Assembly (NCBI RefSeq): GCF_027186265.1
Contig: NZ_CP114176.1
Span: forward strand, 1,302,001 to 1,366,000
DNA length: 64,000 nucleotides
Source of the DNA: Lentibacillus daqui
Lineage (GTDB): Bacteria; Bacillota; Bacilli; Bacillales; Amphibacillaceae
Direction: 5' to 3'
In this document: in pieces, positions 52,118 to 61,617 of the stretch
Position numbering within the stretch: position 1 is the stretch's first letter
Layout of the letters: each line of letters starts with the position of its first letter
Notes under the pieces: model-generated
Seen by the model: only the letters and a program-made list of their open reading frames with translations
Databases searched by the model: none
Told to the model about the DNA's origin: nothing
Program-made: the position numbers and the translations under genes

Positions 52118-54028
52118 ATGTGTGGATTTATCGGAATGATTCGCAATAAGCCGGGGTTGCCAAATGAAACGGCAATACAGGCCTTTGAGCGGCAAAATAA
52201 CATTATAACCCATCGTGGACCCGATGACGAGGGTTATTTTCACGATCATTATGTATCGTTTGGATTTAGACGTTTAAGCATTATCGATATCGAAAGTGGT
52301 CAGCAGCCACTCAGCTATCAAAATGAAAAAATATGGCTTATTTTCAATGGTGAAATCTATAATTATGTTGAACTTCGGGAAGATCTACGTCAAGAAGGCT
52401 ATACATTTACAACGGAATCAGATACAGAAGTCATTGCCGCACTATTTACCAAACATAAAGAACAGGCATTTCAATATTTACGTGGCATGTTTTCCATATT
52501 GATCTGGGATAAGGAAAATGAAACGTTGTATGGTGCACGTGATCCGTTTGGCATTAAACCAATGTTCTATAAAGAAACAGAAGAAGGTACAATTTTTGCT
52601 TCTGAGAAGAAAAGTATTTCATTGATGTCGGAAACGGAACAAGTTGATAATGAATCATTGCAACATTATTTAAGCTTTCAGTTTGTACCGGAACCATATA
52701 CGATGACAGCCGGCATTAAAAAAGCGGAACCAGGACATTATTTTGTGAAAAAACCAGGGCAATCAATCAACTTTACAAGATATTGGCATGCATCGTTTAA
52801 CCCTGTCTTAATGGACAAACAAGATTGGATTAAGCGGGTTCAAGATGTGATGTATGATTCGGTGAATGTGCATATGCGAAGTGATGTACCGGTTGGATCG
52901 TTTTTATCCGGTGGCATTGATTCTACATTAATTGTCGCGATGGCACGGGAGTTTAATCCGAACATTAAAACATTCTCAGTTGGCTTTGAACGGGAAGGTT
53001 TTTCTGAAGTGGATGTTGCTAAAGAAACAGCAGATAAACTAAATGTGGAAAATATTTCTTACATTATCTCGCCCGAGGAGTATGTGGAAAAACTGCCAAA
53101 AATCATGTGGCATATGGATGATCCACTGGCAGACCCTGCATGTGTACCATTGTATTTTGTCGCCAGGGAGGCACGAAAACATGTAACAGTTGTGCTATCT
53201 GGTGAAGGTTCAGATGAGTTATTTGGCGGTTACAATATTTATCGTGAACCAGAATCATTGAAACTATTCCATTCCATACCGAAGCCGGCTAAGAATCTGT
53301 TGGCTCGAGTAGCTGAAGTACTGCCAGAAGGTGTAAAAGGAAAAAGCTTCCTCGAACGTGGTACGACACCACTTCGCGAACGATATATAGGTAATGCGAA
53401 AATGTTTGAGGAGGAAGAGAAACGGCAAATCCTGAAAAACTACAATGAAAATCTATCATACCGGCAAATTACTGAGAAACTATTTGATCATGTAGCAGAT
53501 GATGAATTGGTGAATCAAATGCAATATGTCGATATTCATACTTGGATGCGAGGAGATATTTTACTCAAAGCAGACCGGACGACAATGGCCAATTCGTTGG
53601 AGCTACGAGTTCCGTTTCTGGACAAGGAAGTCTTCCGTGTTGCCAGCCAAATTCCAGTTGAATTAAAAATTGCCAATGGCACAACAAAGAATTTGCTACG
53701 TGAAGCATCACGGGGGATTATTCCTGATCATGTACTTGACCGTAAAAAATTAGGGTTTCCTGTACCAATTCGCCATTGGTTGAAAAATGAACTGAATGGC
53801 TGGGCCAAACAATTAATCAAAGAGAGTGAAACGGACCATTTGCTGCATAAGCGTTATATCCTTGATTTGCTTGATGCACACTGTCAGGGTAAAGGCGACT
53901 ATAGCCGGAAAATTTGGACGGTGTTGATGTTCATGCTGTGGCACCAGATTTTTGTCGAAAACAAATTTGATATAACTGAGTTAAGCAAACCGGATGTATC
54001 CGTGGAACCAGCGACAGTTAATAAATAA
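52118..54028 (+). CDS. asnB: Asparagine synthase (glutamine-hydrolysing) AsnB
   Basis: N-terminal glutaminase domain beginning MCGFIGMI (Cys is the nucleophile after Met removal), then an ATP-pyrophosphatase synthetase domain with the PP-loop SFLSGGIDSTLIVA near residue 263 and LSGEGSDELFGGY near 364. It has 636 residues. ATG 52118 is set by the obligatory Met-Cys start and GTGAGGC upstream. In B. subtilis asnB also neighbours metK. Confidence 0.96.
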   Translation: MCGFIGMIRNKPGLPNETAIQAFERQNNIITHRGPDDEGYFHDHYVSFGFRRLSIIDIESGQQPLSYQNEKIWLIFNGEIYNYVELREDLRQEGYTFTTESDTEVIAALFTKHKEQAFQYLRGMFSILIWDKENETLYGARDPFGIKPMFYKETEEGTIFASEKKSISLMSETEQVDNESLQHYLSFQFVPEPYTMTAGIKKAEPGHYFVKKPGQSINFTRYWHASFNPVLMDKQDWIKRVQDVMYDSVNVHMRSDVPVGSFLSGGIDSTLIVAMAREFNPNIKTFSVGFEREGFSEVDVAKETADKLNVENISYIISPEEYVEKLPKIMWHMDDPLADPACVPLYFVAREARKHVTVVLSGEGSDELFGGYNIYREPESLKLFHSIPKPAKNLLARVAEVLPEGVKGKSFLERGTTPLRERYIGNAKMFEEEEKRQILKNYNENLSYRQITEKLFDHVADDELVNQMQYVDIHTWMRGDILLKADRTTMANSLELRVPFLDKEVFRVASQIPVELKIANGTTKNLLREASRGIIPDHVLDRKKLGFPVPIRHWLKNELNGWAKQLIKESETDHLLHKRYILDLLDAHCQGKGDYSRKIWTVLMFMLWHQIFVENKFDITELSKPDVSVEPATVNK

Positions 54029-54037
54029 GCATAGAAT

Positions 54038-54078
54038 AAAGCAGGCGGTAACGTTATAAAATCGTTATCGCCTGCTTT
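54038..54078. terminator. Bidirectional terminator of asnB and the C39-like gene
   Basis: A 16-bp stem (54038-54053 with 54063-54078, one G-U pair) starting AAAGCAGGCG. The stop codon of the converging peptidase gene (54054-54056) lies in the 9-base loop. Confidence 0.88.
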
Positions 54079-54911
54079 CCCATTTGCTTCCATGCAGCTT
54101 TGAATTCCGTTCTTGGTGCTTTATTATTCTGTTCCAGTGGATCATTGAAATAAATATACTTGTCATCATAGCCTGTTACCAATACCGCGTGCTCCCTCAT
54201 GGTTACTTCAATAGGACCGTCTGGTGTTTGCCATGTGATAAATTGTTCTTTGGGTAGCTTTTTAAATGTGGCATTGATAATCACCAAAACCGGTCGATCC
54301 TGATTCAATTGGTGGATTATTTCATCAAAATCCTGCCCGGTAAAATTAAATACACGGTTTCCTGCATAAATCGACGCCAGTTCAGTAATCGGTTGATGAT
54401 AAACCCCAAGTCCCGGGGTGGCAAAGGAATACATGTCACCAACAAAACCATTATTTGGATGACCGAAATAAATGCCTTCTTTTGTCTTTTGGTATGGCGT
54501 CGGATCAATTTTAATTTGTTGTGCCAGTTTCATTTTATCTGCCTGAATATTGTGGTATGCAAGCAACATCGCAAGGCTTGTCACTTCACAACCGCGTGGT
54601 AATTCCGGTAATTGGCTAATTTGGGGTGCTTTTAACTGAACCGATTCTTTTTCGTCTATTGGCTGTTCTTGGTTGGACGTTTTTGCTATGGCCGAGTCAA
54701 TGAATGATTTGGGCAATACATGTGTGATTGATGCGATGATGAAGTTTTTGTGTTCCTTTATGTACATGCCACTAATGACGATTGCTGTAATAGTAAAAAT
54801 AACACTATATAAAACAAACGAGCGACGAATCCAGCTTGTGGAAATCCTGCGGCGAAAAATTATAAAATAGACTGCGATGACAAAGGTAATAACTGCTAGC
54901 ATGATGTGCAC
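54054..54911 (-). CDS. Membrane-anchored C39-like peptidase family protein
   Basis: A 285-residue protein with two N-terminal hydrophobic segments (residues 3-20 and 32-48) and a C39-like papain-fold domain. The catalytic triad can be placed: Cys in LPRGCEVTSLAMLL, His in EHAVLVTGYDD and Asp in YFNDPL. GTG 54911 with AGGAG upstream is the best start. Such proteins are common in Bacilli; substrate unknown. No bacteriocin or ABC exporter is near, so a lantibiotic-processing role is unlikely. Confidence 0.82.
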   Translation of the reverse strand: MHIMLAVITFVIAVYFIIFRRRISTSWIRRSFVLYSVIFTITAIVISGMYIKEHKNFIIASITHVLPKSFIDSAIAKTSNQEQPIDEKESVQLKAPQISQLPELPRGCEVTSLAMLLAYHNIQADKMKLAQQIKIDPTPYQKTKEGIYFGHPNNGFVGDMYSFATPGLGVYHQPITELASIYAGNRVFNFTGQDFDEIIHQLNQDRPVLVIINATFKKLPKEQFITWQTPDGPIEVTMREHAVLVTGYDDKYIYFNDPLEQNNKAPRTEFKAAWKQMGKQAITIL

Positions 54912-54972
54912 AATGATACACTCCTAAAATCTGAGCTGTAGTAATCTTAATATCGGCATAATTCCACTAAGT

Positions 54973-55506
54973 TTAAAATTCCTGGTTTAATTCTGTATGA
55001 TATTTATAGTATTGACCTTTCTCTACATATGATTTACGCACACGCTCCATTTCTGCATAATCGGCATCGGTTAGTTTTCGCACCACTTTGGCAGGTCTTC
55101 CCAAAGCTAATGTTTGCGGCGGGATCGTTTTTCCTGGGGGTACCAGACTTCCAGCTCCAAGAAATGCATGTTCTCCAATCTCGGCTCCATCGAGAATAAT
55201 GGAGCCCATGCCGATTAACGCATTTTTTCGGATGGTTGCCCCATGCAATGTCACCTGATGGCCAATTGTTACATCATCCTCAACAATAACTGGATTTCCG
55301 GGGCTTTGATGAATCATGGAAAGATCCTGGATGCTAACTCGTTTTCCGATCCGGGTTGGTGCGACATCCCCGCGGATAACTGTATGAAACCAAATGCTTG
55401 ATTGCTCACCAATGATTACATCACCGATAATAGTGGCATCCTTAGCGATAAAGGCTGTTTCATCAATTTTTGGAGTGATATTTTTATAATGGCTTATCAA
55501 TTTCAA
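54973..55506 (-). CDS. ytoA: Gamma-carbonic anhydrase-like protein YtoA
   Basis: Left-handed beta-helix hexapeptide protein, 177 residues, with the zinc His positions in SIQDLSMIHQ, DDVTIGHQVTLHGA. The rows DATIIGDVIIGEQSSIW and DGAEIGEHAFLGAGSLVPPG are typical of the YrdA/CaiE/PaaY group. Enzyme activity is probable but unproven for YtoA. ATG 55506 follows TGGAGG. Confidence 0.9.
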   Translation of the reverse strand: MKLISHYKNITPKIDETAFIAKDATIIGDVIIGEQSSIWFHTVIRGDVAPTRIGKRVSIQDLSMIHQSPGNPVIVEDDVTIGHQVTLHGATIRKNALIGMGSIILDGAEIGEHAFLGAGSLVPPGKTIPPQTLALGRPAKVVRKLTDADYAEMERVRKSYVEKGQYYKYHTELNQEF

Positions 55507-55621
55507 AACCTCCAGTTACTCATGTTAAAAGTTGAATCTAAGGGAAAAATATGATGATATAATTAGTATAGCAAATATTTTTGGATGTTTGGTATCACGG
55601 CCATTAAATGGAGGGAGCAAG

Positions 55622-56686
55622 TTGGGAAACCATGTACCACAAACTGCAGCTACATTAATGATAAAAGTGTATCGTAAAATATTCCCAGCCGTTAAACAAG
55701 AGTTGGCTTACTGGACAAAACGTGCCCGGCAAATTCCCGATGAAGAATTACGTGCACAGGCGCTGGCAAGTATTCATACAAAACGGTTTCATTGTCAAGG
55801 TGGGGCAGTTTATGCGTTACTTGCAGCTGGTAACTGGAAGGAAGCGATTCGATTTATTGTTGCTTACCAGACCATTAGTGATTATTTGGATAATTTATGT
55901 GACCGCAGTACATCATTGGATCCCGCTGATTTTCGTCTGTTACACGAGGCGATGGCGGATGCATTGACCCCGGATAACACAGTGAAAAATTATTATAAAC
56001 TACGGACGGAACAGGCGGATGGGGCGTATCTAGCTGATCTTGTTCGTACCTGTCAGCAAGTTGTAAAGCAAATCCCAACGTATCACTTCATTCAGCCGAA
56101 ATTGCTAAAGTTAGAACAATTATACGGAGATTTACAAGTTCATAAACATGTGGCGGTAAACGAGCGCATCCCCAGATTGATGAACTGGTTTAGCCAAAAA
56201 TACAGTAATGATGACGCTTTGAGCTGGTATGAATTTGCAGCTGCATCTGGTTCCACACTCGGTATCTTCTGTTTTATATCCTATGCACTTGGAGGACAGA
56301 TGACAGCGGCTCTATCTAAAGATATTTTTTACAGCTACTTTCCTAATATGCAGGCATTACATATTTTGCTTGATTATTACATTGATCAACAAGAGGATGA
56401 GCGGGAGGGGGACTTGAATTTTTGCAGTTACTATCCGTCGCGGGAAAAAATGTTAGAGCGGTTTATTTATTTTATTGAACAAACAAATCATTGTGTTCAG
56501 TCTTTACCCAATCGAAAATTTCATGAAATGATTCATCATGGGCTGGTTGGGTTGTATCTTGCCGATGGAAAAGTCAGGCGCTTGGATAGCGGGGATATGA
56601 TGACATCTGTCTTATTAAGAAAAAGTGGAAGACAGGCAAAGTTTTTTTACTGGAATGTCAGGCAATATCACCGCCTGTTTGGTTAA
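55622..56686 (+). CDS. ytpB: Tetraprenyl-beta-curcumene synthase YtpB (DUF2600)
   Basis: Terpene synthase-like protein that in B. subtilis cyclises tetraprenyl diphosphate (C35) to tetraprenyl-beta-curcumene, used to make sesquarterpenes. It has 354 residues; YQTISDYLDNLCDRSTSLDP near residue 84 is the family's Asp-rich metal site. TTG 55622 is preferred (GGAGGGAGC just upstream; N-terminus matches YtpB) over the longer open frame from 55532. Confidence 0.9.
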   Translation: MGNHVPQTAATLMIKVYRKIFPAVKQELAYWTKRARQIPDEELRAQALASIHTKRFHCQGGAVYALLAAGNWKEAIRFIVAYQTISDYLDNLCDRSTSLDPADFRLLHEAMADALTPDNTVKNYYKLRTEQADGAYLADLVRTCQQVVKQIPTYHFIQPKLLKLEQLYGDLQVHKHVAVNERIPRLMNWFSQKYSNDDALSWYEFAAASGSTLGIFCFISYALGGQMTAALSKDIFYSYFPNMQALHILLDYYIDQQEDEREGDLNFCSYYPSREKMLERFIYFIEQTNHCVQSLPNRKFHEMIHHGLVGLYLADGKVRRLDSGDMMTSVLLRKSGRQAKFFYWNVRQYHRLFG

Positions 56687-56737
56687 ATGATTAGGAAAAG
56701 CAGAAGCTGCCCCGTTAGCCACCGGGAGCTCTATTGG

Positions 56738-57295
56738 TTATTTTTTATCAATGGCAACGATAAACGGCGGGTGATTTCGTTGGTTGATAAAACCATATTG
56801 CAATACGTTATAGGATTGTTGGTCAAGGGCTTTGGCATAATTCAAGATTGTCTCTTTTTCTTCGGTTCCACCTTTGTGACCGTGATAAATAACCAAGACG
56901 ATAACGCCACGTTTTCTAAGAAAGGCTAACATGGAATTCAGGGCCTTAATGGTGGAAGCACCATGGGTAATAACAGTTTTATCACTTCCGGGCAAATAAC
57001 CTAAATTAAAAATAGCACCACTAATTTGGTCAGTTGTATCTAAGTATGCTGCCACATGCTCATGCGAATCTTGAATGATTTTCGTGTTATGGATGGCGTG
57101 TTCAGTTAATTTTTTGTTTGTTGCAGCAATTGCCTGATCTTGAATATCAAAAGCCAGAACTTGACCATTTTCGCCGACAAGCTGACTAAGGAAAATGGTA
57201 TCATTTCCATTACCGGCAGTGGCGTCAATCACGATATCACCAGGTATTACCGCATCCTGTAGTAATTGATGTGAAAATGCAACAACGGATTTCAT
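56738..57295 (-). CDS. mnmM: tRNA mnm5s2U methyltransferase MnmM (YtqB)
   Basis: Class I SAM-dependent methyltransferase, 185 residues: SAM motif DATAGNGNDTIFLSQL near residue 24, DIQDQAIAAT near 50, FNLGYLPGSDK near 96. YtqB was shown to complete the mnm5 modification of tRNA wobble uridine in bacteria lacking MnmC. ATG 57295 follows AAAGGAACG. Confidence 0.88.
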   Translation of the reverse strand: MKSVVAFSHQLLQDAVIPGDIVIDATAGNGNDTIFLSQLVGENGQVLAFDIQDQAIAATNKKLTEHAIHNTKIIQDSHEHVAAYLDTTDQISGAIFNLGYLPGSDKTVITHGASTIKALNSMLAFLRKRGVIVLVIYHGHKGGTEEKETILNYAKALDQQSYNVLQYGFINQRNHPPFIVAIDKK

Positions 57296-57424
57296 ATGGA
57301 TTTATCGTTCCTTTCGTCATAGTACGATCCTTATTTTAGCACATTTTAGTAAGTTTTTGTGGTGCATTTTGGATAGGACGTAACAACGAATCCTCCATTA
57401 ATACGCGATAGTCTGACAATTTAC

Positions 57425-57453
57425 TTGACAAAGCATGTAGCATTGCTTAAAAT
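57425..57453 (+). promoter_or_regulatory. Candidate promoter of the leuS T-box leader
   Basis: TTGACA at 57425-57430, 17-base spacer, TAAAAT at 57448-57453. A second TATAAT at about 57551 could be another -10, so which one is used is open. Confidence 0.5.
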
Positions 57454-57629
57454 TCGATAATAAGTATAAAAGTAGTGTTAAGGCTATAGTTCCATTAAAG
57501 TCATTGCTGTACTATGATAAAATATTCTTCCTAAGTGGTGAAACAAACCGGTATAATAGTAATTACGAAGTCTAGATTGACAAGTTTGCGGGTTGAAGAC
57601 GGACTGCAGTGTTCGGTCGGCCGTTAGAA

Positions 57630-57875
57630 TAGGAAAACGACAATGCGAAGGAATAGTAACAGAATATTTCGGGTTTAGAGAAACAGTGGTTGGTGCAAAC
57701 TGTTGCTGAATGTTATGTGAACTCACCTTTAAGTTACAGGATTGAAGCAAGTAGGTTCTGTCGTATCATCTGCGTTAAGGATATAAAGTGAACGCTTAAA
57801 ATGTAGCGTTAATTTGGGTGGCACCGCGGGAGAAGCTTCTCGTCCCTTTACATGGGATGGGCAGCTTTTTTTATG
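57630..57875 (+). ncRNA. leuS leader: T-box leader of leuS (leucine specifier CUC)
   Basis: Stem I landmarks GGAATAGTAACAG, TTTAGAGAAAC and GGTTGGTGCAA lead to the specifier CTC (57722-57724) in GTGAACTCACC. The T-box TGGGTGGCACCGCGGG lies at 57815-57830. The terminator follows (AGCTTCTCGTCCC against GGGATGGGCAGCT, then TTTTTTT, about 57834-57874). The 5' limit is approximate. Uncharged tRNA-Leu should allow leuS transcription. Confidence 0.92.
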
Positions 57876-57909
57876 GGGGTCTGAGCCCAAGAGTGAAGGA
57901 GGAGTAAAG

Positions 57910-60327
57910 ATGAGTTTTAATCATCGGGAAATTGAAAAGAAATGGCAAACATATTGGCAAGAACATAAAACGTTTAAAACAGACACTTTTTCGGATAAAG
58001 ACAAGGTATACATATTGGATATGTTTCCTTATCCATCGGGAGCCGGTCTGCATGTTGGACACCCGGAAGGTTATACCGCAACAGATATTCTTTCCCGTAT
58101 GAAACGAATGCAAGGAAAAGAAGTTCTGCACCCAATGGGCTGGGATGCATTTGGGTTACCGGCAGAACAGTATGCACTTGATACAGGAAATAGTCCGGCC
58201 AAATTTACAGAACACAATATCAACACATTTCGCCGGCAAATTAAGGAATTGGGTTTTTCCTATGATTGGGATCGGGAAATCAATACAACCGATCCGAATT
58301 ACTACAAATGGACCCAATGGATTTTTACAAAACTGTATGAAAAAGGCTTGGCCTATATGGATGAGGTTGCGGTGAATTGGTGTCCGGCGCTTGGCACTGT
58401 ATTGGCCAATGAAGAAGTAATTGATGGAAAGAGTGAACGCGGCGGACATCCGGTCATTCGCAAACCAATGAAACAATGGATGCTGAAAATCACCGCATAT
58501 GCTGACCGGCTGCTGGATGATTTGGAAGAATTGGATTGGTCAGAAAGCATAAAGGATATGCAGCGTAATTGGATTGGCCGATCAGAAGGCGCAGAAGTAA
58601 CATTTGCAGTAGATGGGCACGATGAAACAATCACTGTATTTACGACCCGTCCGGATACTTTGTTCGGTGCAACATATGCCGTACTTGCACCAGAACATCC
58701 ATTAGTGAAAAAAATCGTCACTGATGAACAGCAGGCTGCGGTTAGCAAATATTTAGATGATGTGCAAAGTAAATCAGATTTGGAACGAACGGATTTGGCC
58801 AAGGATAAAACAGGTGTATTTACCGGTGCCTATGTCATTAATCCAGTAAATAACCAAAAAATGCCGATTTGGATTGCGGATTATGTGCTGATGTCTTACG
58901 GAACGGGGGCAATCATGGCGGTGCCGGCACATGATGAACGTGACTATGAATTTGCTTCGAAATTTGAATTGCCAATTGTCGAGGTTGTTGCTGGTGGAGA
59001 TGTAACAAAAGAGGCGTACACCGGTGATGGGGAACACGTAAACTCTGACTTTTTGAATGGACTGGACAAAGAAACAGCCATTACAAAAATGATTGCTTGG
59101 CTTGAGGAAAATGGCTTAGGAACGAAAAAAGTGACCTATCGTCTACGTGACTGGCTATTTTCCCGACAACGCTACTGGGGTGAGCCGATTCCGATCATTC
59201 ATTGGGAAGATGGTACCATGAGTACGGTACCTGAAGCGGATCTGCCGCTGGAATTGCCGGAAATGACTGAAATAAAACCGTCCGGAACTGGTGAATCACC
59301 GCTTGCAAATAGTGAGGAATGGGTTAATGTTACTGATCCCAAAACCGGAATGAAAGGACGCCGAGAGACAAATACGATGCCGCAGTGGGCAGGAAGTTGC
59401 TGGTATTTCCTTCGCTTTGTTGACCCGAATAACACACAACAACTTGCCGATCCAAAAGCATTGGCAGAATGGATGCCGGTTAATGTTTATATCGGCGGAG
59501 CGGAACATGCAGTATTACACCTGTTGTATGCCCGGTTCTGGCACAAATTTTTATACGATATTGGCGTGGTACCAACCAAAGAGCCATTTTTGAAACTGTT
59601 TAACCAAGGGATGATTCTTGGGGAAGGCAATGAAAAGATGAGTAAATCGAAGGGGAATGTGGTTAATCCTGATGATATTATTACTTCCCACGGAGCGGAC
59701 ACACTAAGATTGTATGAGATGTTCATGGGGCCGCTTGATGCAGCAGTTGCCTGGTCAACCAATGGATTAGATGGTGCGCGTAGATTTCTTGACCGGGTTT
59801 GGCGTTTAATCGTAAATGATGACGGAAATTTGTCTGAACGTATTGTCGTATCAACTAATGATACATCAATGGATAAGGTGTATCATGAAACGGTGAAAAA
59901 AGTGACCGAGGATTTTGAACAGCTGCATTTTAATACGGGAATTTCACAAATGATGGTGTTTGTTAACGAAGGCTACAAGGTTAATGAGCTACCAAAAGAA
60001 TATGTGGAAGGCTTCGTAAAATTGCTTTCTCCAGTGGCACCACATATTGCCGAGGAATTGTGGAATAAATTGGGTCACACGGACACGATCAGTTATGAAG
60101 CATGGCCGGCTTTTGATGAAGCAAAACTGGTAGAAGATGAAATTGAAGTAGCGGTACAAGTGATGGGAAAAGTTCGATCAAAGATCAATGTTGCCAAAGA
60201 CATTTCCAAGGAAGAACTGGAAAAACAAGCACTCGAAGATGAAAAAGTTCGGGAATGGCTAGAAGGAAAAACCATTCGCAAAGTTATCGTTGTACCTGGT
60301 AAACTGGTGAATATCGTGGCTAATTAA
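57910..60327 (+). CDS. leuS: Leucyl-tRNA synthetase
   Basis: Class I aminoacyl-tRNA synthetase, 805 residues: PSGAGLHVGHPEGYT (HIGH motif) near residue 44, editing domain including TTRPDTLFGATY near 247, and KMSKSKGNVV near 576. ATG 57910 follows GGAGGAG; the open frame upstream runs through the T-box. Followed by a strong terminator. Confidence 0.98.
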   Translation: MSFNHREIEKKWQTYWQEHKTFKTDTFSDKDKVYILDMFPYPSGAGLHVGHPEGYTATDILSRMKRMQGKEVLHPMGWDAFGLPAEQYALDTGNSPAKFTEHNINTFRRQIKELGFSYDWDREINTTDPNYYKWTQWIFTKLYEKGLAYMDEVAVNWCPALGTVLANEEVIDGKSERGGHPVIRKPMKQWMLKITAYADRLLDDLEELDWSESIKDMQRNWIGRSEGAEVTFAVDGHDETITVFTTRPDTLFGATYAVLAPEHPLVKKIVTDEQQAAVSKYLDDVQSKSDLERTDLAKDKTGVFTGAYVINPVNNQKMPIWIADYVLMSYGTGAIMAVPAHDERDYEFASKFELPIVEVVAGGDVTKEAYTGDGEHVNSDFLNGLDKETAITKMIAWLEENGLGTKKVTYRLRDWLFSRQRYWGEPIPIIHWEDGTMSTVPEADLPLELPEMTEIKPSGTGESPLANSEEWVNVTDPKTGMKGRRETNTMPQWAGSCWYFLRFVDPNNTQQLADPKALAEWMPVNVYIGGAEHAVLHLLYARFWHKFLYDIGVVPTKEPFLKLFNQGMILGEGNEKMSKSKGNVVNPDDIITSHGADTLRLYEMFMGPLDAAVAWSTNGLDGARRFLDRVWRLIVNDDGNLSERIVVSTNDTSMDKVYHETVKKVTEDFEQLHFNTGISQMMVFVNEGYKVNELPKEYVEGFVKLLSPVAPHIAEELWNKLGHTDTISYEAWPAFDEAKLVEDEIEVAVQVMGKVRSKINVAKDISKEELEKQALEDEKVREWLEGKTIRKVIVVPGKLVNIVAN

Positions 60328-60334
60328 AACGCAC

Positions 60335-60375
60335 AAAAAAGGATCTCCGCTCATTCTGCGGGGATCCTTTTTATT
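60335..60375. terminator. Bidirectional terminator of leuS and the converging oxidase gene
   Basis: AAAGGATCTCCGC (60338-60350) pairs with GCGGGGATCCTTT (60358-60370), one G-U or mismatch, with T runs on both strands. Confidence 0.88.
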
Positions 60376-60380
60376 TGTTC

Positions 60381-61496
60381 TTATTTAATGGCACCAGATA
60401 CGGGATAATCATCGGTGTCAATTAAAAGTGTCTTGCCAAGTGCCATTTTGGCCAGCTCTGTACCGATGAACGGACCCATGGTAAGTCCGGAAGCTCCCAA
60501 GCCATTTGCCAGAATTATTCCTTGGTAACCAGGTAATGGGCCAATCACAGGCAAAAATCCAGGTGTGAACGGACGAAAGCCAATCCTTGTTTCCAATACG
60601 GTTGCATTCGTCAAACCTGGGGAAACATCAAGTGCTTTTGTTAAGATTTCATTGATTCCACCCGCCGTTATCCGGTAGTCGAAGCCAGCCTCGTTTTCAT
60701 GGGTCGCACCAGCGATAATGCGATTGTTATCAAGCGGTACCAAATATTGGTCATTTGGTGGCATCACAACAGGACGGCCAGCCGTAGTGAAATCGGGAAC
60801 TTGAAAATGCATAATTTGTGCTTTCTGTGAAGTGACTGCAAATTTAACACCCAATGGTTCAAGCAGCTCACTCATCCAAACGCCATTTGCTGCAATAACC
60901 GTGCCAGCATAAATAGTTTTGCGATTTACCATAACGCCGGTAACATGCTTCCCTTCATGAATTAATTGCGCATCACCATGACGTATGATTGCACCATGTT
61001 TTATAGCACCATTCAATAAAGCATTTCGCAATTGACGGCCATTAACACGGGCAGCACCGCTTACATGAACAGAGCGGTATCCATCTGCTAGAAGGGGAAA
61101 CAATGCATGTGTCTGTTCAGCATCCAACATGCGAATTTCACCGATCTCCGGTGCATCCTCTCGTCGCTTAATAGCTCTTTTTTCCATAGCAGCTAGTTTA
61201 TCCTCATCATGATGGATCGAGATTGCCCCAACCTTATCATAACCTGTATTCGTCTCCCCATCTTCCGCCAGCAGATTGATTAATTCCGGATAAAAACGGG
61301 CACCGCCTTTTGCTAATCGGTACCAGACTTTGTTACGGCGTTGGGATAGCCAAGGACAAACAATCCCTGCTGCTGCATCCGTTGCCTGACCATCATCATT
61401 TCGATCAATAACTATTACCTCGACATTTGCTCTGGCAAGTTGATATGCGGTTGTCGCACCAAGAATCCCTGCACCAATAATAATAAATTTGCTCAT
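60381..61496 (-). CDS. FAD-dependent amino-acid oxidase/dehydrogenase (DadA/YurR type)
   Basis: DAO-family flavoprotein, 371 residues. FAD dinucleotide motif IIGAGILGATTAYQLA near residue 6, GVWMSELLEPLG near 207, and the C-terminal FTPGFLPVIGPLPG and NGLGASGLTMGP near 325-345. D-amino acid or glycine oxidation is expected, but the substrate is not determined. ATG 61496 follows GAAGGA. Confidence 0.85.
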   Translation of the reverse strand: MSKFIIIGAGILGATTAYQLARANVEVIVIDRNDDGQATDAAAGIVCPWLSQRRNKVWYRLAKGGARFYPELINLLAEDGETNTGYDKVGAISIHHDEDKLAAMEKRAIKRREDAPEIGEIRMLDAEQTHALFPLLADGYRSVHVSGAARVNGRQLRNALLNGAIKHGAIIRHGDAQLIHEGKHVTGVMVNRKTIYAGTVIAANGVWMSELLEPLGVKFAVTSQKAQIMHFQVPDFTTAGRPVVMPPNDQYLVPLDNNRIIAGATHENEAGFDYRITAGGINEILTKALDVSPGLTNATVLETRIGFRPFTPGFLPVIGPLPGYQGIILANGLGASGLTMGPFIGTELAKMALGKTLLIDTDDYPVSGAIK

Positions 61497-61587
61497 ACTC
61501 AATCCTTCTTTGGTTCAATGATTTACAAGGTTTAATATAGAGGAGATAGTGCATGTTGTAAAATGAAGCGGGTTGACGAAAGGATAG

Positions 61588-61615
61588 AAAAAAGCCAGCG
61601 TAAATTCCGCTGACT
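61588..61615 (-). terminator. Terminator of the secreted protein gene
   Basis: On the minus strand AGTCAGCG pairs with CGCTGGCT (one G-U pair), followed by TTTTTTC. Confidence 0.78.
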
Positions 61616-61617
61616 TT

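Noticed and set aside
54054..54911. Lantibiotic or bacteriocin leader peptidase
   Set aside because: The C39-like domain is not fused to an ABC transporter and no precursor or immunity gene is near.
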